Source: Acidobacteriota bacterium (GTDB taxonomy: Bacteria; Acidobacteriota; Holophagae; Acanthopleuribacterales; Acanthopleuribacteraceae). Taken from it: 44,970 nucleotides of DNA. Made by a program: the position numbers and the translations under genes. The DNA is taken from assembly GCA_030066195.1 (NCBI GenBank), contig JASJCB010000034.1, forward strand, positions 1 to 44,970, in the 5' to 3' direction. The notes beneath the pieces are model-generated. The model ran no database searches, was not told the origin of the DNA, and saw only the letters and a list, made by a program, of their open reading frames with translations. The first letter of the stretch is position 1. Every line of letters begins with the position of its first letter. Of the stretch, positions 16,197 to 25,435 are shown piece after piece.

Positions 16197-16972
16197 AGGG
16201 CGGTAATGTCCTTCAAACGCGAAACCGGATCCTCGTTCTTCATGAGGTACTCGCCGATCAAAAACAGTCGGTAACCGGCCTCATACAGACGCAAAACATC
16301 TTCCGTGGAGTGCATGCCGCTTTCGGCTACCCAGGGAATGCCCTTGGGCAACTCTTTGGTGAGGTCCACCAACAGGTCGAGATTGGTGGAGAATTGCTTC
16401 AGGTCGCGGCAGTTGACGCCGATGAAATCGACCGGCGCATCGCCCACCGTTTCCATCTCTTCCATGTCGTGGATTTCGCAAAGCACTTCCATGCCCAAAT
16501 CATGAGCAAGGTGCGTGTATTCGGCAAGCTGCGCGGGCTCCAAAATACGGGCGATCAACAACACCAGATCGGCGCCCATGGCGCGTGCTTCATAAAACTG
16601 GTAGGGATCGACGAGAAAGTCCTTGCGCAGCAACGGCATGTCCACCGCGGCGCGAACGCGCTTCAAATCCTCGGGAGAGCCGGCGAAGAAATCGGGTTCG
16701 GTCAAAACACTCATGGCCGAAGCGCCGCCCTTCTTGTATTTCCGAGCCACATCCACAGGATCGGCGTCCATATTGATATTCGGCCGCGAGGGACTGCGGC
16801 GCTTGAACTCGGCAATCACATGCGGCTGCTCGCTGACCAGCCGGGCCGCCAGGCTGTTGGTTCGATGGGTCGATTCCGCCGCAAAGGCTTTCATTTTTTC
16901 CAAGGGAATCCCGGCTGAACGCTCGGCGACGATCTCTTTGGTTCGGTCGACAATCTGGGTCAAAATGTCCAT
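16193..16972 (-). CDS. trpC: Indole-3-glycerol-phosphate synthase
   Basis: A 259-residue TIM barrel that closes the indole ring to give indole-3-glycerol phosphate. Family motifs are intact: VIAEFKRRSPSRPNI with catalytic Lys, ASAMSVLTEPDFFAGS, LLRKDFLVDPYQFYEARAMGADLVLLI, FIGVNCRDLKQF and VAESGMHS. The start is the ATG at 16972, preceded by GGAG; the frame is open upstream to 17242 but that part has no family similarity and no ribosome site. First gene of the trpCFBA operon; trpE, trpG and trpD are not in the window, so the pathway is split between loci. Confidence 0.97.
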   Translation of the reverse strand: MDILTQIVDRTKEIVAERSAGIPLEKMKAFAAESTHRTNSLAARLVSEQPHVIAEFKRRSPSRPNINMDADPVDVARKYKKGGASAMSVLTEPDFFAGSPEDLKRVRAAVDMPLLRKDFLVDPYQFYEARAMGADLVLLIARILEPAQLAEYTHLAHDLGMEVLCEIHDMEEMETVGDAPVDFIGVNCRDLKQFSTNLDLLVDLTKELPKGIPWVAESGMHSTEDVLRLYEAGYRLFLIGEYLMKNEDPVSRLKDITAL

Positions 16973-17377
16973 GGTCTCCGTCCGAAAATGGGTTGGCGAG
17001 AACCCGAGATTAAGTGGTGAGTCGAGGCGGTTTTGTCCGCACCGGCCGAGGGCGGCCGTGATGTGAAAAGGCAGCCTCATAAGGCTATCAAACTCCATCG
17101 CCAAAAATAGAAAAATCTTGAGGAACAACGAAATTAACCGGCGTTTTTTCAAGATACGTCCGGTTTCGGAAAAATGCCGCACTTCATAGTCACTCACTCT
17201 CTCGTAAAGGGTTCCCTCGGTCAATAAGCTGCCCGGTGTCAAAGTGGTTCAACGCCGGCAGCCTACCCGAAAAGTCGGATGTTCCGGGCCGCGGTTCTCG
17301 CGGAACGGCTGCTGTCGGCGATGACCTTTTGTTCCGCCGAATCACACTGAGGCGACCTTTAGCCGGCTAAGACGAAA
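16973..17377 (-). promoter_or_regulatory. Leader region upstream of trpC
   Basis: About 400 bp with no gene, expected to hold the trp operon promoter. I looked for a leader peptide rich in Trp codons and saw none in the open frame here. A weak 5-bp hairpin (17073-17086, AGCCT/AGGCT) is followed on the minus strand by GCCTTTT and could be an attenuator, but the stem is short. Regulation is unknown. Confidence 0.3.
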
Positions 17378-17399
17378 CCCCGCCGCACGGACGGCGGGG
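17378..17399 (-). terminator. Intrinsic terminator of the aldehyde dehydrogenase gene
   Basis: CCCCGCCG (17378-17385) pairs with CGGCGGGG (17392-17399). It lies about 10 bp past the stop on the minus strand and is followed by TTTCGTC. Stable stem, modest T-run. Confidence 0.7.
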
Positions 17400-17408
17400 C
17401 TCCTATGC

Positions 17409-18827
17409 CTAGAGTTGCATGGCTTTGACTTCCAGGAACTCTTCCAGTCCGTGTGTGCCGAACTCGCGGCCGTTGCCCGACTTCTTGTAGCCGCCGAACG
17501 GCGCCAGCGGGTTGTGTCGCCCGCCGTTGATGTACACCTGGCCGGTGCGCAGGCGTCGCGCTACTTTTTTGGCGCGCTCCACATCGCTCGACCATACCGA
17601 ACCGCTCAGCCCGTACTCGCTGTTATTGGCCAGGCTGACCGCGTGATCCTCGTCCTGATAGGACATGATGCTGAGCACCGGCCCGAAGATCTCCTCGCGC
17701 GCGATCGTCATCTCCGGCTTCACGTCTGCGAATACTGTCGGTTTGACGAAATAGCCCGCGGGCAGGTTTTCAGGCGCCTCGGGACCGCCGGTAATCAGCC
17801 GGGCCCCTTCCTCGATGCCCTTTTTGATGTAATAGCGCACCCGCTCGCGTTGAGCGTGCGATACCAGCGGACCCAGGCGCGTGCCCCTCTCCATGGCCGG
17901 TCCCGGGGTGAAGCGCTCCGCCGCCGCCCTGGCGACGGCTGCCGCCTCTTCCATGCGCTCTTCGGGGACCAGCATGCGGGTCAACGCGCTGCACGTCTGC
18001 CCGGAGTTCAGATAACAATCCTGCACGCCTTTGGCCACGGCATTCTCAAAATCGGCGTCGTCCAGAATGATATTGGCCGACTTGCCGCCAAGTTCCTGGG
18101 TCACGCGTTTGACCGTCGGCGCGGCCAGTTCGGCAACCCGAATCCCCGCACGGGTGGAGCCGGTAAAGGACACCATGTCCACCTCGGGGTGACTGGCCAG
18201 GGCTTCGCCGACAATGGGCCCCTCGCCGCTGACCAGGTTGAAGACGCCGGCGGGCAAACCCACCTCGTGGATGATCTCGGCCAGGAGGAAGGCGTTCAGG
18301 GGCGCGACCTCGGAAGGCTTGAGAACCATGGTGCATCCGGCGGCAAGCGCGGGCGCTACCTTGCCCACGATCTGGTGCAGCGGGTAGTTCCAAGGCGTGA
18401 TGAAACCGCAAACACCGGCGGGTTCGCGTATGATCAACGAGTTGCCGACCGTTTCTTCGAATGGGAATTTTTCGGCAATGTCCGCGTAACCTTCCATGGT
18501 GCCGATCGGCAGCCCCGCCTGGATCATTTTGGCCAATTTCAAGGGCATGCCCATTTCCTGAGCGATACAGGCGCCGATTTCCTTGGACCGCGCCTTCATG
18601 GCGGCGGCTATGCGGCGCAGGTAGTCGACGCGGTCGGGCAGCGGCCTGTCGGCCCAGGCGGGAAAGGCGTCGCGCGCGGCCTTGACCGCTGAATCGATGT
18701 CTTCCGCGTTACACAGCGGGACACGACCGATGATCTCCTCCGTGGAGGGATCGATGACATCGGTGGTAAGTGTTGAGGCGGGCACGATCCAACGACCGCC
18801 CGCGTAGATTTTCTCAAAGATCTTCAT
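17409..18827 (-). CDS. NAD(P)-dependent aldehyde dehydrogenase
   Basis: A 472-residue ALDH-superfamily enzyme that oxidises an aldehyde to the acid. Seen motifs: PWNYPL (about 145-150), the Rossmann loop FTGSTRAGI (221-229), the general base Glu245 in TQELGGKS, the nucleophile Cys279 in NSGQTCSA and the late EIFGPVLSI. The length and EEIIGRVP start resemble betaine-aldehyde and related broad-range dehydrogenases, but substrate choice cannot be read. AGGGAGAG precedes the ATG. It is divergent from an SDR gene across 158 bp; pairing of an alcohol/oxo-reductase and an aldehyde dehydrogenase would suit alcohol or fatty-aldehyde oxidation, which is an inference. Confidence 0.94.
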   Translation of the reverse strand: MKIFEKIYAGGRWIVPASTLTTDVIDPSTEEIIGRVPLCNAEDIDSAVKAARDAFPAWADRPLPDRVDYLRRIAAAMKARSKEIGACIAQEMGMPLKLAKMIQAGLPIGTMEGYADIAEKFPFEETVGNSLIIREPAGVCGFITPWNYPLHQIVGKVAPALAAGCTMVLKPSEVAPLNAFLLAEIIHEVGLPAGVFNLVSGEGPIVGEALASHPEVDMVSFTGSTRAGIRVAELAAPTVKRVTQELGGKSANIILDDADFENAVAKGVQDCYLNSGQTCSALTRMLVPEERMEEAAAVARAAAERFTPGPAMERGTRLGPLVSHAQRERVRYYIKKGIEEGARLITGGPEAPENLPAGYFVKPTVFADVKPEMTIAREEIFGPVLSIMSYQDEDHAVSLANNSEYGLSGSVWSSDVERAKKVARRLRTGQVYINGGRHNPLAPFGGYKKSGNGREFGTHGLEEFLEVKAMQL

Positions 18828-18985
18828 GGTGACTCTCCCTGGAAGAACTGTTTCTTCCGGTGAAACCGTAAACTAATTGGTCAGGCATGTCCTATTTTAA
18901 ACCCTAATCATGGTAAAAGAAAAGGGCACCGGCTTTTCCCCGGCTACAAACAACCCGGTGTTGACAACATCACCACGGAGGCCCC

Positions 18986-19783
18986 ATGTCCCAAACGCAC
19001 AGCACGCCCGTCAACGTATCTTCCCTGTTTTCCATCGAGGGTAAAACCGCCCTCATCACCGGCGGTTCTCGCGGCATCGGCTTGATGATAGCCCGAGGTT
19101 ACGTGGAGGCGGGCGCCCGGGTCTATATCAGTTCGCGCAAGGCAGAGGTCTGCGCCGCGGTTGCGGAGGAATTGAGCGCCTTCGGTCACTGTGTCGCCCT
19201 GCCCGCCGATATTTCCGAGGTGAGCAATTGCAAGGCCCTGGCCGAGGAACTGTCCAAGCGCGAGGAGAAGCTGGACATCCTGGTCAACAACGCGGGCGCC
19301 GTATGGGGTCAGCCTCTTGCCGAGTTTCCCGAGGTCGGCTTCGATAAAATCATGGACCTCAACGTGAAATCGGTCTTCTTCCTGACCCAACAACTGCTGC
19401 CCCTGTTGCTAAAGGCGGGCAGCGCGGAAGATCCGGCGCGGGTGATCAATATCGGCTCGATCGACGGCATTATGGTTCCCATGGTGGAAAACTACTCCTA
19501 CTCGGCTTCCAAGGCCGGCGTGCATCAATTGACCCGGGTACTTGCGGTGCAACTGGGCGGCAAACACGTGACGGTCAACGCGGTCGCGCCCGGTCCGTTC
19601 GAAAGCAAGATGACCAGGCAACTGTTGGAAACCCACCGGCAAAAAATCGAGGCCACCTGTCCGCTGAACCGAATCGGTCGTCCCGACGACATGGCGGGTA
19701 TCGCCATCTTCCTGGCTTCACGCGCGGGTGCCTACCTTAACGGCACGGTCATCCCGGTCGACGGCGGCATCTGCATCCGTTGA
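18986..19783 (+). CDS. SDR family oxidoreductase, RhlG/FabG-like
   Basis: A 265-residue short-chain dehydrogenase. The N-terminal FSIEGKTALITGGSRGIGLMIA contains the TGxxxGIG cofactor loop. SSRK at the end of strand two is typical of NADPH users. NNAGAVWG and the catalytic S-YSYSASK (Ser, YxxxK) are present, and the C-terminus ends VDGGICIR. N-terminal extension, NADPH-type loop and the VWGQPLAEFPE segment resemble RhlG-like beta-ketoacyl reductases. GGAGG lies seven bases before the ATG. It is divergent from the aldehyde dehydrogenase gene, and nusB follows after 162 bp in the same direction. Confidence 0.88.
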   Translation: MSQTHSTPVNVSSLFSIEGKTALITGGSRGIGLMIARGYVEAGARVYISSRKAEVCAAVAEELSAFGHCVALPADISEVSNCKALAEELSKREEKLDILVNNAGAVWGQPLAEFPEVGFDKIMDLNVKSVFFLTQQLLPLLLKAGSAEDPARVINIGSIDGIMVPMVENYSYSASKAGVHQLTRVLAVQLGGKHVTVNAVAPGPFESKMTRQLLETHRQKIEATCPLNRIGRPDDMAGIAIFLASRAGAYLNGTVIPVDGGICIR

Positions 19784-19945
19784 GGGCATGTCTGCCGGTC
19801 GGCTACCCGATATAAAGGCATCAGGGACCCTTTTGCTTGCTTATCTGCAACGCTAAGACTACTCATCATGCCTCGTACCTGTTACACTAAACCGCTTGAT
19901 CGGCTCCAATTCGACGCATGGAGCCCCTAGAGGAGCGATTCACCC

Positions 19946-20395
19946 ATGGCCAGTCGCAGCCGGGGCCGCGAGCTCGCGGTACAAATGATCTACCAGCACC
20001 ACTTCTCCGGACACGAGCTTGAAACAGATATGGAACTGTTCTGGCAAGGCGCCAAGGCCGATGCCGGGACGCGCGATTTCACCGAATTCCTGGTGCGCGG
20101 GGTGATCGATCACGCCTCCGAGTTGGACCTGGAAATCAGCGCCTACCTGAAGAATTGGACGCTGGACCGTATCGTGCTCATCGATCGCATCATCTTGCAA
20201 CTGGCCTTCTTCGAATTGTTGCAGACCAGCGATATCCCCTGGCGGGTGGTTGTCGACGAGGCCGTGGTGCTGGGCAAGATGTTCAATTCCGACAAGAGCG
20301 GCACCTTCATCAACGGCGTGCTGCACGCCTGGGCCACCAAAAACCGCAAGGATTCGGGCGCCCCGGATGAAGCCGCGGACACGCCGGAGGACTGA
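19946..20395 (+). CDS. nusB: Transcription antitermination factor NusB
   Basis: A 149-residue all-helical protein that binds boxA RNA with NusE (ribosomal protein S10) to support rRNA antitermination. The N-terminus SRGRELAVQMIYQHHFSG and the hallmark DRIVLIDRIILQLAFFELL, VVVDEAVVLGKMF and SGTFINGVLHAWA are all present. A short charged tail follows residue 130. GAGGAG precedes the ATG. The transglutaminase-like gene begins four bases after its stop, so they are likely co-transcribed. The usual neighbour ribH is absent. Confidence 0.95.
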   Translation: MASRSRGRELAVQMIYQHHFSGHELETDMELFWQGAKADAGTRDFTEFLVRGVIDHASELDLEISAYLKNWTLDRIVLIDRIILQLAFFELLQTSDIPWRVVVDEAVVLGKMFNSDKSGTFINGVLHAWATKNRKDSGAPDEAADTPED

Positions 20396-20399
20396 GCGC

Positions 20400-21197
20400 A
20401 TGAATGCCGCCTTACTGCCCGTCCTCTACCTGTTATTGGCGCCGCCCGGCGCCCGGGTCATGGTGGGCAAACAACAGGCGTATTATCAGGTAACTCCCAA
20501 GCAAGCCTCCCTGGTCCTCTCCGATTACAGCAATAACGGCTTCAGCCAGGATGTGCGGTTGAAGAACGGGAAATGGGATATTCAGATTGAAGTGGGAAAC
20601 CGACGGTTGGGTTCCCGTATGCGTGGTAAGGTGGTCTCCGGCTTCCCCGACGCACTGGCCAAATTGGAGATGCGGCTGAATATGGCGGCGCCCGGTTTCT
20701 TTGCGGATCAGGTCGCCTTGATCATGGACTGGTTGCGTACGGAAATCGATTACAGTCAAACGGCCGGGGGCGCGCAGGACGTGGCGACGGTAATGAAAAC
20801 CCGTAAGGCAAACTGCGTGGGTTACTGCAACCTTGCCCTTTTCATTTTGGACAAGATGGGCGTGGAGGCCCGCTATGTCACCGGCGTCGCATTTCGCCGC
20901 GAAGACGCTACCCGTCGCTTATTAGAGGGGGAAGTGCTGCACCGCTGGATCGAGATCCGATACGACGATGCCGGTTGGGTATTCTCCGATCCCGCGGGTA
21001 AGGTCAACTTCGTGGAAGCGACCTACCTGGTGCTGGGAATCCGGGGTGTTCATCCCTTGGATCAAACGCTGGAAGCGGCGGTCGGCGCCGGCGTTCAACT
21101 GAAACGCCTCAAGAACGGCCTCCGGCGCGTGGGCACGCTGAACACCTTGGACCAACGTCTGAAAGTGAGGCCCAACCGCATGATGGGCTTCCGCTAA
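20400..21197 (+). CDS. Transglutaminase-like domain protein, exported
   Basis: A 265-residue protein with a short hydrophobic N-terminus (MNAALLPVLYLLLAPPGA) suggesting export. The transglutaminase/protease-like core has Cys139 in KANCVGYCNLALFIL, His181 in LHRWIEI and Asp197 in VFSDPAG, a complete papain-like triad. Such bacterial domains act as peptidases, amidases or crosslinkers on peptides or cell-wall proteins; the precise reaction is unknown. I chose the ATG at 20400, four bases past nusB, which gives the signal-like N-terminus; the frame is open further upstream inside nusB. It is probably translated from the nusB transcript. Confidence 0.82.
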   Translation: MNAALLPVLYLLLAPPGARVMVGKQQAYYQVTPKQASLVLSDYSNNGFSQDVRLKNGKWDIQIEVGNRRLGSRMRGKVVSGFPDALAKLEMRLNMAAPGFFADQVALIMDWLRTEIDYSQTAGGAQDVATVMKTRKANCVGYCNLALFILDKMGVEARYVTGVAFRREDATRRLLEGEVLHRWIEIRYDDAGWVFSDPAGKVNFVEATYLVLGIRGVHPLDQTLEAAVGAGVQLKRLKNGLRRVGTLNTLDQRLKVRPNRMMGFR

Positions 21198-21275
21198 AAG
21201 TCACCCGGCTATACGCAAGTCTCCGGCACCACGGGCCCGTGTCCGTGCTAGACTTGCACCGTTTGAGGAGGCGTT

Positions 21276-22103
21276 ATGGTTGCAACGATTTTCAATGCAT
21301 CGCTGTTTGAGGGAAAAACCGCGCTGGTCACCGGCGGCGGCACCGGCATCGGCCTGCGCACGGCCCGAGAATTGGCCCAGTTGGGCGCGACTGTCGTCCT
21401 GGCCAGTCGCAAGCGGGAGAAATTGGACAAGGCCGTGGAAACCATTGAAGGCGAGGGCGGCAAGGCGTTTGCCGTGGTCTGCAATATTCGCGAAGAGGAA
21501 AGTGTTCGCGAGGCCGTGGCGGCGGCTGTCGAGGCAGCGGGCCCTATCGATCTGCTGATTAACAACGCGGGCGGACAGTTCCCTTCCCCGGCCGAGGCAA
21601 TCAACTCCAGGGGTTGGCACGCGGTTATCGAGACCAATCTCACCGGAACATTTCAAATGACGCGTGAGGTCTTTACAGCCTGCATGAAAAAACGCGGCGG
21701 ATCGATCGTCAACGTAATCGCCAATATCTGGCGAGGTTTCCCCATGATGGCGCACACCGGAGCGGCCAGAGCGGGTGTCGACAATTTAACCAAGTCCCTG
21801 GCCGTGGAATGGGGCAGGCACGGCGTGCGCGTGAACGCGGTGGCGCCGGGCACCATTGCCTCCAGCGGACTGAGCACCTATGATCCCAAATTCCAACAAG
21901 CGGCGCAGGCTACCGCCGCATTCAACCAGGCCTTTCGGCTGGGCACCGAGGCCGAATGCAGCGCCGCCATCCTCTTCCTACTCTCGCCGGCCGCGGCTTT
22001 TATCACCGGCGAAACCCTGAAGATAGACGGCGGGGATTCCCTGTTCGCCCCCATGGTGCCGCCCGCTCAACATGGAAAGATGCCGCCCTTCGGCGAGACC
22101 TGA
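21276..22103 (+). CDS. SDR enoyl-CoA reductase-like (PECR/DECR type)
   Basis: A 275-residue SDR strikingly like eukaryotic peroxisomal trans-2-enoyl-CoA reductase. TGGGTGIGLRTARELAQLG is the cofactor loop, then NNAGGQFPSPAEAI, WHAVIETNLTGTF, GGSIVNVI and HTGAARAGVDNLTKSLAVEWG. As in that subgroup, the usual catalytic YxxxK is replaced by HTGAARAG. This supports an acyl-CoA double-bond reductase rather than an alcohol dehydrogenase. It would act in unsaturated fatty-acid oxidation or chain elongation. GAGGAGG lies before the ATG. It is 78 bp downstream of the transglutaminase-like gene and convergent with the next. Confidence 0.86.
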   Translation: MVATIFNASLFEGKTALVTGGGTGIGLRTARELAQLGATVVLASRKREKLDKAVETIEGEGGKAFAVVCNIREEESVREAVAAAVEAAGPIDLLINNAGGQFPSPAEAINSRGWHAVIETNLTGTFQMTREVFTACMKKRGGSIVNVIANIWRGFPMMAHTGAARAGVDNLTKSLAVEWGRHGVRVNAVAPGTIASSGLSTYDPKFQQAAQATAAFNQAFRLGTEAECSAAILFLLSPAAAFITGETLKIDGGDSLFAPMVPPAQHGKMPPFGET

Positions 22104-22127
22104 TCCTAGAGACCTGTGACATTCCAC

Positions 22128-22832
22128 TCAGCTATCGGTTTTCAACTCCTCCAGCTTGAAGATATCCCCGCCTAACCCCGAGTCGTAAAGATTTGCATGC
22201 ACAATCTCCTCGCTACGAATCACGATGTCGAAGTCTTCAAAGACTCGGTCGGTGATATTTTCAGAAGCGATTTTTTTATAAACTGAAAGATACTGGGTGG
22301 AGATGTTTATCTGATTGTCCTCGCCGCGGTACCCGCTGAACGCGGGCGAGATCCGCACGTACTCCATTTCTTTGTGAGGCTCCGGCGTTTCCACCGGCCA
22401 TCCGATATATAGTTTTTTGTTGCTGAGCGTCACGGAAACCATCATCTCTTTATCCAGGGCGCACAGCATCAGCTTATCCAGCTCACTGCCGTGATGGTCG
22501 ATGACACGGCGACCGGCAGATGAATCACACCAATTCAAGATCAAAGGAAGCAGTAAACTCAAAAGAAGCGCACCAAGGAAAACAGGAAGCAGAGGCGTAT
22601 CTGCCGTCAGGCTCATCAACCAGGCTTTGAAATCTGTGGAGACCATTTCCAGATTGGCAAACAGCATCCAGGACAACAGGGTCAATCCGGTGCCCCATTG
22701 AGCAGATTCAAATAAAAGTCGCTGTCCCTCGGCTCGCGAAGCGGTCCAGCGCGTAAACCGCCAATACTTACTGAAAATATATCCCGCCGTCAGCGAAATG
22801 AGAAATAACGGAGCGGTCCCTCTCCAGTCCAT
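22128..22832 (-). CDS. Membrane protein of unknown function
   Basis: A 234-residue protein with three predicted membrane spans: GTAPLFLISLTAGYIFS (about 5-21), GTGLTLLSWMLFANLEMV (about 47-65) and PLLPVFLGALLLSLLLPLILNW (about 80-101). A soluble C-terminal domain of about 130 residues follows, with mixed beta strands (MMVSVTLSNKKLYIGWPVE) and an acidic end. I recognise no family. The first in-frame ATG (22883) lies inside the small upstream gene; the ATG at 22832, 10 bp after that gene's stop, fits better though its ribosome site is weak. Coupled translation with the 56-residue protein is likely. Confidence 0.65.
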   Translation of the reverse strand: MDWRGTAPLFLISLTAGYIFSKYWRFTRWTASRAEGQRLLFESAQWGTGLTLLSWMLFANLEMVSTDFKAWLMSLTADTPLLPVFLGALLLSLLLPLILNWCDSSAGRRVIDHHGSELDKLMLCALDKEMMVSVTLSNKKLYIGWPVETPEPHKEMEYVRISPAFSGYRGEDNQINISTQYLSVYKKIASENITDRVFEDFDIVIRSEEIVHANLYDSGLGGDIFKLEELKTDS

Positions 22833-22842
22833 TAAGAGAGCG

Positions 22843-23013
22843 TTACGCGCTGAAATCGGCCAGTCGCTGCTTGAGATCGGCAAGCTGCCGTTGGAAGACC
22901 CTCGACTTCATGCGTTCTTCCGGCTTGACATAGAGTTGGCCGGTAACTTTATTGGTGTAGACCTTCGGTTTGGTTGGGTCTACATTCTCTTTTTTCTTTT
23001 TGAACCAATTCAC
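22843..23013 (-). CDS. Small basic protein of unknown function (56 residues, GTG start)
   Basis: A short protein beginning MNWFKKKKENVDPTKPKVY and ending in an amphipathic helix RQLADLKQRLADFSA. GTG at 23013 is preferred because AAGGAGG lies six bases upstream; the longer frame from 23052 has no such site. The run of Lys after an initial Trp-Phe suggests membrane or nucleic-acid contact, but no family is recognised. It ends 10 bp before the membrane-protein start on the same strand, so the two probably work together. Confidence 0.6.
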   Translation of the reverse strand: MNWFKKKKENVDPTKPKVYTNKVTGQLYVKPEERMKSRVFQRQLADLKQRLADFSA

Positions 23014-23179
23014 CGGCCACCTCCTTGCTTTATATACGGTAAATAATATCAAATAGTTACAGATTACCGGTCCAAAAAAAGCAGACCTTGTTTTCTTTCA
23101 CGACCTTACCATTACATACTTGTTGTTGCAATCAAAAAGGTAACATTCCATGAACATCGAAAATTAAACCCAAAACAAG

Positions 23180-23205
23180 AAAAGCGGGCCCGAAGACCCG
23201 CTTTT
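23180..23205. terminator. Bidirectional intrinsic terminator after the Etf fusion
   Basis: AAAAGCGGG (23180-23188) pairs with CCCGCTTTT (23197-23205), about 26 bp past the Etf stop. Both strands have a T-run, so it can act in either direction. Confidence 0.85.
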
Positions 23206-23231
23206 CCCGTTGTTTTGGTTCATTTTGGCGT

Positions 23232-25097
23232 TTAGCTGCCGGCTTTGACCGAGTCGATGAGGGTGGGCAATACGTTTTCCCACTTGTCGATGATGCTCAG
23301 GTCGGCGTGTTTGTGGATGGGTGCGTCGCCGTCCGGGTTGACCGCCACGATGTATTTGGAGCCCAGGATACCGGTAAGGTGCTGGATGGCGCCGGAGATA
23401 CCGACCGCGATGTAGACTTCCGGGGCGACCGTGATGCCGGTCTGACCGATTTGCTTGTCGTTGGGTACCCACTCCAGGTCGGTCACCGCACGGGATGCGC
23501 CGACGGCAGCGCCCAACAGATCGGCCAGGGAGTCCAGGTGCGAGAAGTTGGCGGCGTCTTTCAAGCCGCGACCACCGGCGATGACGATACTGGCCTCGGG
23601 CAAAGGCACGCCCTTGGTCTTCTGGCCCGCAACCACTTCTTGCAGGGATGCTTTCAGTTCGGCCGTACCGGAGGCGACTTTGTGGTAGGTAGCCTCACGC
23701 GGAGCGTCGACGGGATCGAATGCGGTGGCGCGGATGCTGACAACCGGGCAGCCGCCGTTGTCGGTAATGGATTCGTCGGTGATATAGCGGGCGTTGGAGA
23801 CGATGCGCTTACCGTTGAAGGAACCGCCGTCCGCGCTCAAGGACACCACATCCTGCAAGAGGCCGCCGCCGAAGTTCGAAGCCATGTAGGCGGCCGTGTC
23901 GCGGCCCAGTTCATCGGCCACGGTCATGAAGGAGGCGGGTGCGCCGCCGGCAAACAGCTTGACCAGGTGGGCGCTGACGTTTTCCAGATTGGGGTGCTTC
24001 AGGTCGGTGCTTTCCACCGCGACCACGCGATCGGCGCCGAATGCGCCGCAGCCCGCGCCCAGGTTGGCGGCGTCGGAGGTCATGACCAGCAGGGTCACGT
24101 TTTTACCCATGGCATCGGCAACCATGCGGGCCTGGGACAGCGCCTGATGGGTGGACATGCGAACCTTCAAGCCGTCGTGATCGGCCATCAGGACCACGTC
24201 GCCGCTGAAGTCGAGACCGGATGCATCGGCCCAGCTGACATCACCGGCGCCGCCGTCACCGCCGCTGCCGCCGGAGCCGCCCAGCACCAGCGCCTTGTCC
24301 TGGTTGACCAGGATGTCGAAAGCGGCCTTGGCCAGAGCGGGGCCCTCATCGCCTTCCAGTTTGCGGTTCTTGCGCTCGGATTTCACTTCTTCGATTCCGT
24401 TGATGACGGTTTTGTCAACACCCTCGCAAGGCGCGCCCACCACGGTGCGCTTGAACTTCTTGGCCATCATGACGCCCTTCAGCGAGGTGAAGCGGGCGGC
24501 GTCCTTGCCGTTCAGCCAGTCGGTGGTGCCGAACACCGCGGGCAGGGCGATGTTGTAGACCAGCTTGTCATTTCCTTGGGTGAAGGTGGCGGTGACCGAT
24601 TTGAAATCGTCGTTGAGCTTGACTTCGTTGACCCCGGAGTAGTAGGGGATTCCCAGCTTTTGAGCTACCGCGGGACCCACCACGCCGTGGGAGTAATCCC
24701 AGGATTCGCGTCCGGTGAAGATCAGGTCCGGTTGGTTTTCGAGGCCTTTGATCATGCCGGTCAACAGGTCGGCAACGGCAAAGGCGTCCCTCTCGTCGAT
24801 ATCATCCACTTCCAGGGCGTGCACGCCCAGGGTACCGGGATGTTTTTTGGGCTGCACCATGGCAATGGCGCCTTGTTGCAAGGTAGCCACTTCTTTGGCC
24901 TTCCCTACGGACAAAATGTCCGTATGAATCTGGTCGGGGTTCTCTTCCCCGTAGGTAATTGCTGTTTCCAGGCCGATTTCACCGTATTTCCCCATGATTT
25001 TCTTGGGGCCGGAGAGCACTTTGCCGGCCACGATATCCATGGACGCTTCGGTGTTGACCATGGGCGCGAGCAGGCAGGCGATGTTGAGTTTGCTCAT
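23232..25097 (-). CDS. Single-chain electron transfer flavoprotein (EtfB-EtfA fusion)
   Basis: A 621-residue protein that combines both Etf subunits. Residues 1-270 are EtfB-like: [56 protein letters not shown] and a C-terminal [25 protein letters not shown], though with few residues of the standard EtfB signature. A glycine-rich linker (273-287, [14 protein letters not shown]) joins residues 298-621, an EtfA with the FAD-domain motifs [41 protein letters not shown] and [13 protein letters not shown]. EtfAB normally passes electrons from acyl-CoA and other dehydrogenases to Etf-quinone oxidoreductase or acts in bifurcation. Fused forms are known in some archaea such as Sulfolobales. AAGGAG precedes the ATG. 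No dehydrogenase or quinone reductase is adjacent. Confidence 0.9.
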   Translation of the reverse strand: MSKLNIACLLAPMVNTEASMDIVAGKVLSGPKKIMGKYGEIGLETAITYGEENPDQIHTDILSVGKAKEVATLQQGAIAMVQPKKHPGTLGVHALEVDDIDERDAFAVADLLTGMIKGLENQPDLIFTGRESWDYSHGVVGPAVAQKLGIPYYSGVNEVKLNDDFKSVTATFTQGNDKLVYNIALPAVFGTTDWLNGKDAARFTSLKGVMMAKKFKRTVVGAPCEGVDKTVINGIEEVKSERKNRKLEGDEGPALAKAAFDILVNQDKALVLGGSGGSGGDGGAGDVSWADASGLDFSGDVVLMADHDGLKVRMSTHQALSQARMVADAMGKNVTLLVMTSDAANLGAGCGAFGADRVVAVESTDLKHPNLENVSAHLVKLFAGGAPASFMTVADELGRDTAAYMASNFGGGLLQDVVSLSADGGSFNGKRIVSNARYITDESITDNGGCPVVSIRATAFDPVDAPREATYHKVASGTAELKASLQEVVAGQKTKGVPLPEASIVIAGGRGLKDAANFSHLDSLADLLGAAVGASRAVTDLEWVPNDKQIGQTGITVAPEVYIAVGISGAIQHLTGILGSKYIVAVNPDGDAPIHKHADLSIIDKWENVLPTLIDSVKAGS

Positions 25098-25435
25098 TTA
25101 ACAATCTCCTTTGAGAAAGCGCGGCGGCGCGTTAGTTACGTTGCGGATCGCGGCATCAAACCGTTTTTCGACGTTCGTCCGCAAAATTGTGATACGGGGC
25201 CGAAAAAACCTATAAACCCAAGCCAAAGACCATATCACACATCATTGCGGGTAGAAATGAATATCTTCCCGACGCCTAATTAAACACGCGTCCGGGCCAA
25301 AAGTAAAGCATTAAATGAACGCCGGTTCAGCGCTTTTCAAGATGGGGACCGGGAGAATCTGCACTTGGGTTCGCACTCGCTGAAACCGCGCCTTCCCCGG
25401 GGCCGTTTAATAGAGTGTGCACTAAGGAGGCTCCC
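25098..25435. other. Divergent spacer between the Etf fusion and the RiPP-like peptide
   Basis: Contains no other credible gene. It should hold the minus-strand promoter of the Etf fusion and the plus-strand promoter of the 40-residue peptide gene. AAGGAGG (25424-25430) is the latter's ribosome site. No convincing -35/-10 pair or operator was identified. Confidence 0.4.

Noticed and set aside
16973..17242. N-terminal extension of trpC by 90 residues
   Set aside because: No family similarity, no ribosome site at 17242, and an ATG with GGAG at 16972 gives the normal TrpC length.
23307..25283. A 658-residue plus-strand ORF opposite the Etf fusion
   Set aside because: Antisense shadow of a GC-rich gene; rich in His/Gly/Val with no family motifs.
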